DNA of 64,000 nt from positions 1 through 64,000 of the forward strand of contig JAFQRE010000003.1 in assembly GCA_017410245.1 (NCBI GenBank), read 5' to 3'. Each line of letters opens with the position of its first letter. Within the stretch, counting starts at the first letter, position 1. This stretch comes from Bacteroidaceae bacterium (lineage in GTDB: Bacteria; Bacteroidota; Bacteroidia; Bacteroidales; Barnesiellaceae_A). The notes under the pieces were generated by a model. The model had not been told where the DNA came from. It worked only from the letters and a program-made list of their open reading frames with translations, and did no database searches. Both the position numbers and the translations under genes were made by a program. Below are positions 55,092 through 63,871 of this stretch, piece by piece.

Positions 55092-56447
55092 ATGAAGAAA
55101 ATATTGAAATGGTTGTTTGTATTGCAACTGCTTGTAAATGTGTGCGGTATAATCTCGGCTCAAGCACAACGGTTTTCGGTGGCAGGTGGTAATGAGCTGT
55201 CGTGTGCCTATTATGAAGATTATAACTCTACATCGGGTATCAATGCTGTGATGGTGGTGTATGGTACTGCCGATAAGCAGTTGCGATTTGAATCTCGCAA
55301 TACCGATCCTATTACATGGTACACATACGAAGATGTACTCACGCCGTTACCATCACACAGTGAGGGTCGCTATTCTACAATAGAACTCACTGCAAGCGAA
55401 TGTGGATATGTGGTGATGAATGGCGACAGGCCTTACTATTTATATGTAATAGATTATATCAAGCACCCTTTGGTATTGTCATCGGTGTCGGTAGAGGAAG
55501 ACGATGCTGCTTGTGATGTGGTTACACTCAATATTGATGGCTCGGGCGATGAGATGTATTACTATGCGTTCAATAGTATGATGCCTTATGAGGTTAATCG
55601 CGATATTGCCATTGGATACAATACATTGCAATGGAACGAAGAACTTTTGCAATATGAAGAGGTGAGTCGAGAAGTGGAACTGAACCAGTTCTCTTCGACC
55701 TATCCTGTGGCTGCACCATTTTGCAATACTGTCTTTACGGTTTATGGCGACAGATTTTTGGAGCAATGGGATATGATGCAGGAGGTGTCGAGCGACGAAT
55801 ATGTAACAACTGCTGTAGAAGCTCAAGCCAAAGCAACACAAACCTATCGTGAGGCATTGAATGAGTTGGATAGAGAACCATCGGGTTTGGGCGGCTCTGC
55901 TCCTGCCGAGATAGAGTTTAATGCCTATTATACCGATGCAGTGACGCATAGTGAGTGGCAGTTCTCGCGCGATGCCAACTTCTCATCAATAACACATCGA
56001 TATACCGATGATTTGTTGCGATATACATTCCGTGAGGAGGGTACTACTTATGTACGTCTTGTGGTGTCGAGCAATAATGAAAGTTGTGTATATGAGTGCG
56101 ACCCGCTGGTTGTAACCATAGGAACCTCTTTGTTGGAGATTCCCAATGCCTTCTCTCCCGGAACGATAGATGGTAAGAACGATGAGTGGCGTGTGGCTTA
56201 TAAATCGTTGGTGGAGTTTCGTTGTTGGATTTTCAACAAGCAAGGAGTAGAGGTGTATTATAGCGAAAATCCCGGTGCAGGTTGGGACGGAAAGGTGGGT
56301 GGCCGATTGGCATCGCCCGGCGTTTACTACTATGTGATAGAGGCCCGGGGAGCTGATGGTGTGGACTATAAGAGAAGCGGCCACATCAATTTGATGCGCT
56401 CTAAGAGAGGTGGTAATGATTCATCTAACTCTCAACCAACCGAATAA
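55092..56447 (+). CDS. Secreted protein with T9SS type B (gliding motility-associated) sorting domain
   Basis: A 451-residue protein with signal peptide (MKKILKWLFVLQLLVNVCGI ... AQA). Most of the body is beta-rich without a named domain. The last 95 residues are a CHU_C type B sorting domain: IPNAFSPGTIDGKNDEW, FRCWIFNKQGVEVYYS, GWDGKVGG and SPGVYYYVIEARGADG. It should be exported by T9SS. It is co-transcribed with a lytic transglycosylase 28 bp downstream. Function is unknown; a role in surface structure is possible. Confidence 0.85.
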   Translation: MKKILKWLFVLQLLVNVCGIISAQAQRFSVAGGNELSCAYYEDYNSTSGINAVMVVYGTADKQLRFESRNTDPITWYTYEDVLTPLPSHSEGRYSTIELTASECGYVVMNGDRPYYLYVIDYIKHPLVLSSVSVEEDDAACDVVTLNIDGSGDEMYYYAFNSMMPYEVNRDIAIGYNTLQWNEELLQYEEVSREVELNQFSSTYPVAAPFCNTVFTVYGDRFLEQWDMMQEVSSDEYVTTAVEAQAKATQTYREALNELDREPSGLGGSAPAEIEFNAYYTDAVTHSEWQFSRDANFSSITHRYTDDLLRYTFREEGTTYVRLVVSSNNESCVYECDPLVVTIGTSLLEIPNAFSPGTIDGKNDEWRVAYKSLVEFRCWIFNKQGVEVYYSENPGAGWDGKVGGRLASPGVYYYVIEARGADGVDYKRSGHINLMRSKRGGNDSSNSQPTE

Positions 56448-56475
56448 TGTGTTAGAATAATTACAAGTGAGATGT

Positions 56476-57426
56476 ATGAAACGTAATATAAGATATTCCA
56501 TACTATTGTGTCTGATATTGTGCAATGTGTGTAGTGTGTGCGCACAACAAAGTAGCAAAACCGATTTCGATATAGAATACTGCATACCTGATGTGCCTGA
56601 GTCGGTAACATTTGCCGGAGAGACAATAGATCTTACGCGCTATGATATGTACGAAAGGTATGAACGCGAACTGACTACTGTGTGCTATATGCATGCAACT
56701 ACGATGCTTACAATCAAGCGTGCCAATAGGTATATGCCCGTTATAGTTCCTATCTTGCAACGAGAGAATATTCCCACCGATTTTATATACCTTGTGGCAA
56801 TAGAGAGTGCCTTCAATCCGTTGGCTGTATCGCCGGCTAAAGCTGCCGGTATGTGGCAGTTTATGCCGGCTACTGCTCGTGAGTATGGCCTTGAGGTGAA
56901 TGCTGATATTGACGAACGCTATAATGTAGAGAAGGCAACGGTGGCAGCATGTAAATATCTGCGCAATGCTTATGAAAAGTATGGCAGCTGGGTAGATGCC
57001 GCTGCATCGTACAATGCCGGTATGCAACGTGTTGCTAAAGAACGTGAACGCCAGGGTGTTGAAAGTGCTCTTGATATGCATCTTGTCGATGAGACTTCGC
57101 GATATGTTTTCCGAATTTTAGCCACGAAGCAAGTTCTTGAGAAGCCTTCAAATTATGGCTTTAAGATAAAGGCTCGCCAACTATATCAGCCAATTGAGAC
57201 CAAAACAGTGAAGGTGACATCAACGATTGACGACTTGGCCGAATGGGCCAAACGTCAAGGTGTGACATATAAGCAACTGAAAGACTTTAATCCATGGTTG
57301 CGAACAAGGACATTGCCCGATAAGAGTGGAAAATTGTATCATGTGGCTATTCCGCTGAAGAGTGATATGTATTACAATTCGCAACGTAAGTATAAGACTT
57401 ACAATCCCAAATGGGTTATAGATTGA
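56476..57426 (+). CDS. Lytic transglycosylase (MltD/SLT-like)
   Basis: A 316-residue protein with signal peptide (MKRNIRYSILLCLILCNVCSVCAQ). The SLT catalytic domain (about 85-215) has the catalytic Glu in FIYLVAIESAFNPLAVSPAKAAGMWQFMPATAREYG and the AAASYNAGMQRV motif. A C-terminal segment (STIDDLAEWAKRQGVTYKQLKDFNPWL) resembles a LysM domain. It cleaves peptidoglycan glycan chains in the periplasm. I start at 56476 (MKRN). The gene lies between a T9SS type B protein and uvrA, with gaps of 28 and 10 bp. Confidence 0.92.
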   Translation: MKRNIRYSILLCLILCNVCSVCAQQSSKTDFDIEYCIPDVPESVTFAGETIDLTRYDMYERYERELTTVCYMHATTMLTIKRANRYMPVIVPILQRENIPTDFIYLVAIESAFNPLAVSPAKAAGMWQFMPATAREYGLEVNADIDERYNVEKATVAACKYLRNAYEKYGSWVDAAASYNAGMQRVAKERERQGVESALDMHLVDETSRYVFRILATKQVLEKPSNYGFKIKARQLYQPIETKTVKVTSTIDDLAEWAKRQGVTYKQLKDFNPWLRTRTLPDKSGKLYHVAIPLKSDMYYNSQRKYKTYNPKWVID

Positions 57427-57436
57427 GTATAAAAGT

Positions 57437-60265
57437 ATGAGAGGCACTGAGGAAGAAAAAATAGAGGTGTATGGCGCGCGCGTACACAACTTGAAAAATA
57501 TAGATGTAACGATACCTCGACAATCGCTCACTGTGATTACCGGATTGAGCGGTAGTGGCAAGTCGTCGTTGGCATTCGATACGATTTTTGCCGAAGGACA
57601 ACGACGTTATATTGAGACATTCTCGGCCTATGCTCGCAATATGCTGGGCAATATGGAACGTCCCGATGTGGATAAAATAACCGGTCTGAGTCCGGTCATA
57701 TCGATAGAGCAAAAGACAACCAATCGCAATCCGCGTTCGACCGTTGGTACAACAACCGAGATATTCGACTTCTTGCGTTTGCTCTATGCGCGGGCCGGTG
57801 AGGCATACTCCTATCTATCGGGCGAGAAAATGGTGAAATATACCGAGGAGCAGATACTTGAACTGATTATATCGAAGTACGAGGGTTGTAAAACTTACAT
57901 TCTTGCCCCTCTCGTTCGCAACCGCAAGGGTCATTATAAAGAACTCTTTGAGCAGATGCGTCGTAAGGGATTCTTGACAGTGCGTGTCGATGGCGAACTA
58001 TGTGAGATACTGCAAGGAATGAAACTCGACCGTTATAAAAATCATAGTGTCGAGTTGGTTGTCGATAAACTTATTGTATCGGCCAAGGATAGGGAGCGTG
58101 TAAAGAATAGTGTGCGCACAGCAATGAAGCAAGGCGAGGGGCTGATTATGGTGCTCGATGCCACTACCAACGAGGTGCGTCATTATAGCCGAGCTTTGAT
58201 GGATCCTGCAACCGGCTTGTCGTATAGTGAGCCTGCGCCACATAACTTCTCATTCAACTCTCCATTGGGTGCTTGTCCTCGTTGTAAGGGACTGGGGTAT
58301 ATCAATGTCATTGACAAGGCAAAGCTCATGCCCGATATGTCTAAATCGATATACAATGGAGGTATAGAGGCGCTGGGTAAATATAAGCGATCGCTCATCT
58401 TCGGGCAGATAGAGGCTATATGCGAGCGATATGGAGTATCGCTGAAAACACCTCTGCAGGAAATACCCGATGAGGCTATAGACGAGATACTCAATGGCAG
58501 TGATGAACGATTGGTGTTGAAAGACGATCCCGAAGGCTACTCCGACTATTTCTTGACATTCGACGGACTGGTGAAGTATATAGAGATGCAACAGCAAAGC
58601 GACGCATCGGCTACGGCACAGAAGTGGGCCGGACAATTTGTGTCGGTGGTGACTTGCCCCGAGTGTCATGGGCAACGACTCAATACCGAGGCTTTGCACT
58701 ACCGTATTGCAGGAAAGAATATAGCCGACCTGGCATCGATGGATATTGCCGACCTTGCCGAGTGGGTAGATCATGTGGAGCAAGAACTCGATGCCCAACA
58801 GCAACTGATAGCGGCCGAAATATTGAAGGAGATACGTAGCCGACTGCACTTCCTCACAACGGTAGGTCTTGAGTATCTCAATCTCAATAGAGCCTCGGCA
58901 ACCTTGTCGGGTGGCGAGAGTCAGCGCATACGTTTGGCCACCCAGATAGGTTCGCAACTTGTCAATGTGTTGTATATACTCGATGAGCCAAGTATCGGTT
59001 TGCATCAGCGCGATAACACACGACTCATCAATTCGCTCAAAGAGCTGCGCGATATAGGCAATACGGTGATAGTAGTGGAGCACGATAAAGATATGATGCT
59101 CGAAGCCGATTATCTGCTCGACCTCGGTCCTAAAGCCGGCCGATTGGGCGGTAATGTGGTGTTTGCCGGTACACCGGCCGAGATGTTGCATAGTGAAACA
59201 TTGACAGCGGCATATCTGCGTCCCGATAGTCCGGTGAAGATAGAAGTGCCTGCTGTGCGTCGCAAAGGCAATGGCAAATACCTCACATTGCGTGGTGCTA
59301 CAGGCAATAACCTCAAGGGTGTTACGGCAGTGTTGCCATTGGGTATGTTTATATGTGTGACAGGTGTGTCGGGTAGTGGTAAATCGACACTTATCAATGC
59401 TACATTGCAACCTATACTCAATCAGCGTTTCTATCGTTCATTGCAAGATCCTCTACCTTACGAAAGTGTTGAGGGACTTGAGAACATAGATAAGGTAGTG
59501 ACTGTAGATCAGTCACCGCTGGGACGTACTCCACGCTCCAATCCGGCTACCTATACAGGCGTGTTTGCCGACATTCGCAATCTCTTTGTAGAGTCGCCCG
59601 AGGCCAAGATAAGGGGCTATAAGCCCGGCCGCTTCTCGTTCAATGTGTCGGGGGGAAGATGCGAGGCTTGTGGTGGTAATGGATATAAAACTATAGGTAT
59701 GAATTTCCTTCCTGATGTATATGTGCCTTGCGAAGTGTGTCATGGTAAACGATATAACAGAGAGACTCTCGAGGTGCGTTTCAAGGGCAAATCTATTGCC
59801 GATGTATTGGATATGACCATCAATCAGGCAGTAGAGTTTTTTGAAAACATTCCTACTGTACTCAACAAAATAAAAGTGTTGCAAGATGTAGGATTGGGAT
59901 ACATCAAATTGGGACAGCCCTCTACAACCTTGTCGGGTGGAGAGAGCCAGCGAGTGAAACTTGCTACCGAGCTTGCCAAACGCGACACCGGCAAGACGAT
60001 GTATATACTTGACGAACCTACTACCGGTTTGCACTTCGAAGATATCAGGGTATTGCTTGGCGTGCTCAACAGACTTGCCGATAAGGGTAATACTGTAGTT
60101 GTGATAGAGCACAATATGGACGTGATAAAAAGTGCCGACTACATCATTGACATGGGTCCCGAAGGTGGTCGAGGCGGAGGCGAAATACTTGCCTGTGGTA
60201 CTCCCGAGGAGATATGCCAATACGATACCTACACAACACAATACCTGCGTAAAGAGTTGGTATAA
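57437..60265 (+). CDS. uvrA: Excinuclease ABC subunit A
   Basis: A 942-residue DNA damage sensor of nucleotide excision repair. It has two ABC modules: Walker A GLSGSGKSSLAFDTIFAEGQ and GVSGSGKSTLINATL, signatures LSGGESQRIRLATQIGS and LSGGESQRVKLATELAK, and Walker B regions ILDEPSIGLHQRDN and ILDEPTTGLHFED. Zinc modules show CPRCKGLGY with CPECHGQRL, and CEACGGNGY with CEVCHGKRYN. It is full length and follows the transglycosylase by 10 bp. Bacteroidetes often have a second uvrA; whether this is the main one cannot be told here. Confidence 0.97.
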   Translation: MRGTEEEKIEVYGARVHNLKNIDVTIPRQSLTVITGLSGSGKSSLAFDTIFAEGQRRYIETFSAYARNMLGNMERPDVDKITGLSPVISIEQKTTNRNPRSTVGTTTEIFDFLRLLYARAGEAYSYLSGEKMVKYTEEQILELIISKYEGCKTYILAPLVRNRKGHYKELFEQMRRKGFLTVRVDGELCEILQGMKLDRYKNHSVELVVDKLIVSAKDRERVKNSVRTAMKQGEGLIMVLDATTNEVRHYSRALMDPATGLSYSEPAPHNFSFNSPLGACPRCKGLGYINVIDKAKLMPDMSKSIYNGGIEALGKYKRSLIFGQIEAICERYGVSLKTPLQEIPDEAIDEILNGSDERLVLKDDPEGYSDYFLTFDGLVKYIEMQQQSDASATAQKWAGQFVSVVTCPECHGQRLNTEALHYRIAGKNIADLASMDIADLAEWVDHVEQELDAQQQLIAAEILKEIRSRLHFLTTVGLEYLNLNRASATLSGGESQRIRLATQIGSQLVNVLYILDEPSIGLHQRDNTRLINSLKELRDIGNTVIVVEHDKDMMLEADYLLDLGPKAGRLGGNVVFAGTPAEMLHSETLTAAYLRPDSPVKIEVPAVRRKGNGKYLTLRGATGNNLKGVTAVLPLGMFICVTGVSGSGKSTLINATLQPILNQRFYRSLQDPLPYESVEGLENIDKVVTVDQSPLGRTPRSNPATYTGVFADIRNLFVESPEAKIRGYKPGRFSFNVSGGRCEACGGNGYKTIGMNFLPDVYVPCEVCHGKRYNRETLEVRFKGKSIADVLDMTINQAVEFFENIPTVLNKIKVLQDVGLGYIKLGQPSTTLSGGESQRVKLATELAKRDTGKTMYILDEPTTGLHFEDIRVLLGVLNRLADKGNTVVVIEHNMDVIKSADYIIDMGPEGGRGGGEILACGTPEEICQYDTYTTQYLRKELV

Positions 60266-60289
60266 CAAATCATCGTTTTGGGTTAATAA

Positions 60290-60323
60290 CCAGCCCCATC
60301 GGAAATGACTCCGATGGGGCTGG
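60290..60323 (+). terminator. Terminator-like hairpin after uvrA
   Basis: CCAGCCCCATCGG (60290-60302) pairs perfectly with its complement (60311-60323). There is no T run. Confidence 0.7.
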
Positions 60324-60359
60324 GTGTATATGCTCAACTAAAAAATAAATAAAAATACT

Positions 60360-60389
60360 TTGTTCTATTGTTTCTTATTTCTACCTTTG
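60360..60389 (+). promoter_or_regulatory. Promoter of leader RNA copy B
   Basis: TTG at 60360-60362, 19 bp, TACCTTTG at 60382-60389; same -7 box and spacing as for copy A. Confidence 0.85.
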
Positions 60390-60391
60390 TA

Positions 60392-60645
60392 GCTATGAGG
60401 TACATATCCTCATAGCTACAGAGGTAGTCTTTTTTATTAATAAAGCGTTTTTGCTTTATCCTTTTCACGAAATTCGCCAAAATTCAAAGTACGGGATAAT
60501 GCAGTCACAAAACGCCTATGCATGCGTGTATCCCCCGGTATGGGTGCTGATATAGTGCAATGCGTGGGGTGGGCTGTTTATTGTACTTAGGGCGTTTGGC
60601 GATGCCTCGTGAAAGATAAACTGAACATCGTCCACGCTTTTTTTA
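60392..60645 (+). ncRNA. Duplicated structured leader RNA, copy B
   Basis: Second copy of the leader at 38710-38964. The 5' hairpin is a perfect 11-bp stem (60390-60400 with 60408-60418) and covaries with copy A. The ATAAAGC/GCTTTAT hairpin, the 31-nt block (60491-60521), the 29-nt block (60557-60585), GGCGTTT (60591-60597) facing AAACGCC, and the 3' GCGTGG/CCACGC stem (60562-60567 with 60632-60637) with T run are kept. After the T run, ACCTC (60651-60655) and GAGGT (60668-60672) form a small hairpin just before the ATG at 60688. The reading frame open in copy A stops at 60555 here. The match to copy A continues into the first codons of the gene. Confidence 0.75.
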
Positions 60646-60687
60646 TTAATACCTCAATGGGGCGTGAGAGGTAAGAAAAATTGTATT

Positions 60688-61632
60688 ATGAAAAAAGGAT
60701 TTGAAAATTTTGCGTTTCTTTTAACGTTAGTTTTGTGTTTGGCCTTTGTGTCATGTGAGAAAGATGGTGATAAAATAAAAAATCAGTTTGTCGGTAAATG
60801 GCAAAGTAATCATTATAGTGGTGGAGTAGATTATTATACTTTTACTTCTGATGGTAAATATACCTGGGAGGGGCCAACATCATCATGGGGGACAGATTAT
60901 GGAATCTATACGTATAATTCCGAATTAAAAACACTTATCATTACATCGCAAAAGGGCAATCACCCTGAAGGACGCACAACCATTACCAATGTAATATTGG
61001 AAATTAATGACGAATATTTTATTATTTTGGATAATGATGGAGATAGTTACACTTATTTTAAGGTAGGAGATGTTAATAATAATAACAGTAGCAATATACA
61101 TAATAAGCATGAGTATGTTGATATGGGTTTATCGGTGAAGTGGGCTACTTGTAATGTGGGTGCAAAAACACCGGAAGATTATGGCTACTACTATGCATGG
61201 GGAGAAACTGAAACTAAAACTGAATACACAGAGGAGAACAGTATAACGCATGGCAAGGTTTTAGGTGATATCAGTGGAGATCCTATATATGATACGGCTC
61301 GAGCAAACTGGGGTGGCGATTGGCGAATGCCTACAATCTCTGAGATTATCGAATTGGTAGAAAATTGCAAATTTGAGTTTGTTACTCAAAATGGTGTGAA
61401 CGGATATAAAGTAATAAGTAATAAGAATGGAAATAATATTTTCTTGCCATGCGCTGGTGCTTATAATGAAGATTATGCTTTATATGGTGCTGGCGAGAAA
61501 TTCTTTATATGGAGTTCCTCTGTTTGTGATACAGATGATTTCTACGATACGAAGACCGCTCGTTGTTTGTCTAATGAAACATTTGTTACATTAAGATTTT
61601 ATGGCTTGACAGTTCGTCCTGTCTTTGATTAA
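60688..61632 (+). CDS. FISUMP-domain lipoprotein
   Basis: A 314-residue lipoprotein (MKKGFENFAFLLTLVLCLAF ... SCEK, lipobox Cys near residue 24). An N-terminal lipocalin-like beta domain (VGKWQSNHYSGGVDYYTFTSDGKYTWEG) is followed by a linker and, from about 145, a Fibrobacter succinogenes major paralogous domain: EYVDMGLSVKWATCNVGAKTPEDYGYYYAWGET, WGGDWRMPTISEIIELVE, and the end FYGLTVRPVFD. FISUMP domains share the C-type lectin fold and probably bind glycans or proteins on the cell surface. The gene is AT-rich compared with its neighbours, which hints at recent arrival. It is expressed from the copy B leader. Confidence 0.85.
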   Translation: MKKGFENFAFLLTLVLCLAFVSCEKDGDKIKNQFVGKWQSNHYSGGVDYYTFTSDGKYTWEGPTSSWGTDYGIYTYNSELKTLIITSQKGNHPEGRTTITNVILEINDEYFIILDNDGDSYTYFKVGDVNNNNSSNIHNKHEYVDMGLSVKWATCNVGAKTPEDYGYYYAWGETETKTEYTEENSITHGKVLGDISGDPIYDTARANWGGDWRMPTISEIIELVENCKFEFVTQNGVNGYKVISNKNGNNIFLPCAGAYNEDYALYGAGEKFFIWSSSVCDTDDFYDTKTARCLSNETFVTLRFYGLTVRPVFD

Positions 61633-61655
61633 GAAATACTATTACCCTAAAAAAT

Positions 61656-61693
61656 ATACCCACCAAAATCTCGCAAAAGAGATAGGTGGGTAT
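61656..61693. terminator. Bidirectional terminator after the FISUMP gene
   Basis: ATACCCACC (61656-61664) pairs with GGTGGGTAT (61685-61693); an inner ATCTC/GAGAT stem extends it. Confidence 0.82.
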
Positions 61694-61733
61694 TCTTGTA
61701 TAGGGTTGTGTATTGTCGGAATATCATAACCCT

Positions 61734-62498
61734 CTATTCAACGCCCGAGTTGCGTAGTTGTTCTAAATGTTTTTTTAGACGAAGGCGCTGGGTGGGTGAT
61801 GTGCCATATTCTATCATTGATATTACACCATTCTTATCTACGATAATTGTCATTGGGTATCCTTTCCCTCCAACGAAATCGGCAAAAGTGGTATTCTCTA
61901 CAAGGTGTATCCAATTAAAGCCTTGTTTCTCTATTACGGGGCGTGCTATTGGGGCAGGCTCGTAAGTTGATGAGAAGAAGATAACATCGGGCATTTCATT
62001 TTTCCAAGTAGAAAGCTCGGGCATTTCGGCACGACATGGGCCGCAACCGGTAAACCAAAGATTGACTACCATTATTTTTCCTTGTACATCGTATTGTGTC
62101 CAACGATTTCCTTCTATATCGATAGATGTAAAAGGGGGAAATTTATCGCCTACATTCAACCTTGCTTCTTGAAACGCTGTGATGCCTATACCGCTACTTG
62201 TTCTTTTTGCCTCGTTGTAGCGAAATAATAGCCACTCGGCATCGGCAATTTCTTCCTTCGGGACGGCATGTTGAAGTGCTTCTTCGGGAAGAGGTGTCTT
62301 TATTACCAAGCCCAAGGCTGTTGTACCATTGGGTGAGCGTAGCGAATGCAGTTGTGTAATATCTTGTTTTGGAATAGGTATCTCGTAAAAGAAATAGCCG
62401 TCAATAAGGATAATTGAATTGGGCTCGGTCGCACTTATCCTTATAAAAGATGAAAGCAATATAACACTGAGTAGTAGTATTATTTTATTCACTCTCAT
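61734..62498 (-). CDS. Exported thioredoxin-like (TlpA/AhpC-TSA type) protein
   Basis: A 254-residue protein with an N-terminal signal or membrane anchor (VNKIILLLSVILLSSFIRIS) and a C-terminal thioredoxin fold from about 115 (LNVGDKFPPFTSIDIEGNRWTQYDVQGKIMVVNLWFTGCGPCRAEMPEL). The redox pair is C152/C155 in CGPC, and the cis-proline lies in KGYPMTIIVDKNG. The first 100 mature residues form an extra domain without a name I recognise. It probably keeps exported proteins reduced. It is 21 bp behind a GNAT gene on the same strand. Confidence 0.88.
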   Translation of the reverse strand: MRVNKIILLLSVILLSSFIRISATEPNSIILIDGYFFYEIPIPKQDITQLHSLRSPNGTTALGLVIKTPLPEEALQHAVPKEEIADAEWLLFRYNEAKRTSSGIGITAFQEARLNVGDKFPPFTSIDIEGNRWTQYDVQGKIMVVNLWFTGCGPCRAEMPELSTWKNEMPDVIFFSSTYEPAPIARPVIEKQGFNWIHLVENTTFADFVGGKGYPMTIIVDKNGVISMIEYGTSPTQRLRLKKHLEQLRNSGVE

Positions 62499-62519
62499 GT
62501 GGCTATCTCTATATGCAAT

Positions 62520-63077
62520 TTACTCGGTCATGCTTGTAGAGCAAGACATGAGGAAATAGTTGTTGTTATTGAATTGGAATGTACCGGCCTCGGTAGTGTG
62601 TACTTTGCGAGTGTGGGCAGCGTACGAGCGAGGATTGATTTTGTTGATGAATGTAGCCATGATGGGGTAGCGGTTGCGCATACTGGCCAGCGAGAAGTGG
62701 AATACTTTCTCAAACACTCCTGTGCCACGTACTTCGGTATCGACACAGATAGGGCCATACTGGTATGAGTTGGTGCGTGTAAGTTTTACACCATCGAGTT
62801 CATACTCCTCAAGATGTTCTATCATATAGGCAAAGAGTGGCCATTCCGACCAATACTCCCACGATGCAGCCAAGGCAAAAGCATATACGCGACCATTCTC
62901 TTTGGCAATAGTTACGCCCTTTTCTTCGACGATGAGGCGGGTGAGTTGTTCGGAGGTAAGATTGGTTGTTACAAATCCGTCTTTCTTGTCTTCGGGCGAA
63001 ATGTAATCTACATGGTATCTTTTCAAAAGGGCTACGATACCGTCAAAATCTTCGAGTGTAGCAAGTTTTATTTCCAT
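62520..63077 (-). CDS. GNAT family acetyltransferase
   Basis: A 185-residue protein with the GNAT pattern: IKLATLEDFDGIVALLKRYHVDYI at the start, GVTIAKENGRVYAFALAASWEYW in the core and GPICVDTEVRGTGVFEKVFHFSLASMRNRYPIMATFINKINPRSYAAHTRK, where VRGTGVF corresponds to the acetyl-CoA pyrophosphate loop. The loop lacks the full Q/RxxGxG/A form, so the fit is less tight. Substrate unknown. It is co-transcribed with the thioredoxin-like gene. Confidence 0.78.
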   Translation of the reverse strand: MEIKLATLEDFDGIVALLKRYHVDYISPEDKKDGFVTTNLTSEQLTRLIVEEKGVTIAKENGRVYAFALAASWEYWSEWPLFAYMIEHLEEYELDGVKLTRTNSYQYGPICVDTEVRGTGVFEKVFHFSLASMRNRYPIMATFINKINPRSYAAHTRKVHTTEAGTFQFNNNNYFLMSCSTSMTE

Positions 63078-63107
63078 AATTTACCGGTGCTTAATGATTA
63101 TTGACAA

Positions 63108-63138
63108 CGAAGATAATATATGTAGCTCATAATTGCAA
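63108..63138 (-). promoter_or_regulatory. Promoter of the GNAT-thioredoxin unit
   Basis: Minus strand: TTG at 63138-63136, 20 bp, TATCTTCG at 63115-63108 (one mismatch). Confidence 0.6.
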
Positions 63139-63792
63139 GTAAATATATGGTCTTAAAGTGGGATAGGGGTATTGAAAATTTTTTAGCGAAATTTTCGCTA
63201 TGATACTTGTTGATGAATAAATGGCGTATTCTCAGTTACTTATGTGCTTTTTTACCGGTTTTATCCTTTGCGAGAATCGCTTATATGTTTTGTTCTCGGG
63301 TATTTATTCGTTTTATCGCAGAATTTCCGATTTTGGTTCAATTACATTTGTATGAGCTTGGGAAATTTTGTTGCAAGTGTTATAGTTTTATAAAATTAAC
63401 AAACAGTAGTTGCCTGGAATTTGCCGTTGTTGTTCTTATTTGCAAAATCGCGAGATGGAGTAGGGTGGGTAGTGATGAGAGTTATTAATAGAGTGTGTTT
63501 TGAGAATTATGGGCTTATAAAAGCAATTTATATCACAATATTGGTTGTTTAATGTATTGAAAATGAAGTGAGATATAAATTAAATATGCAGGATTAGTTT
63601 AGATTTGTGGTTGTGTAGTGTGTTTGTATGCCATATGTGGATATAAACAAGTCGCTAAGTTGTTTAATATCAAGTGAAAAGTATTTAAAATCTAAATCTT
63701 TTTATATGTTGTTTTGCGGTAGTCTTATATTTCTTTTATTGAAAGTTTAATTTGATGTTTGCATTTGTAAATTTGTGTAATCGCCGTTTGTG
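63139..63792. other. AT-rich intergenic region
   Basis: No gene is supported. A 93-codon frame at 63207-63488 has an odd composition, no promoter and no domain. A perfect 17-bp palindrome (TAGCGAAA, T, TTTCGCTA) lies at 63184-63200. Confidence 0.5.
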
Positions 63793-63824
63793 TTTGCAAA
63801 ATAGAATTTTAATATTTACATTTG
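63793..63824 (+). promoter_or_regulatory. Promoter of the XRE regulator, with TTTGCAAA-type repeats
   Basis: TTTG at 63793-63796, 20 bp, TACATTTG at 63817-63824. TTTGCAAA occurs over the -33 box (63793-63800) and over the end of the -7 box (63821-63828), 28 bp apart; GCATTTGTAAA at 63761 is a third variant. Confidence 0.7.
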
Positions 63825-63871
63825 CAAATACTTGATTTCTCTAATTGTTAATAAATTTAACTATCTGTTTT

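Noticed and set aside
58250-59410. 386-codon frame antisense to uvrA
   Set aside because: Composition (Cys/His/Thr-rich, no motif) is that of a codon shadow; uvrA is intact on the other strand.
60688-61632. FISUMP/C-type-lectin-like domain as a diversity-generating retroelement target
   Set aside because: No reverse transcriptase gene, template repeat or adenine-biased variable repeat is present in the window.
63207-63488. 93-codon frame in the AT-rich gap
   Set aside because: Many rare codons and Cys residues, no promoter or similarity; likely chance.
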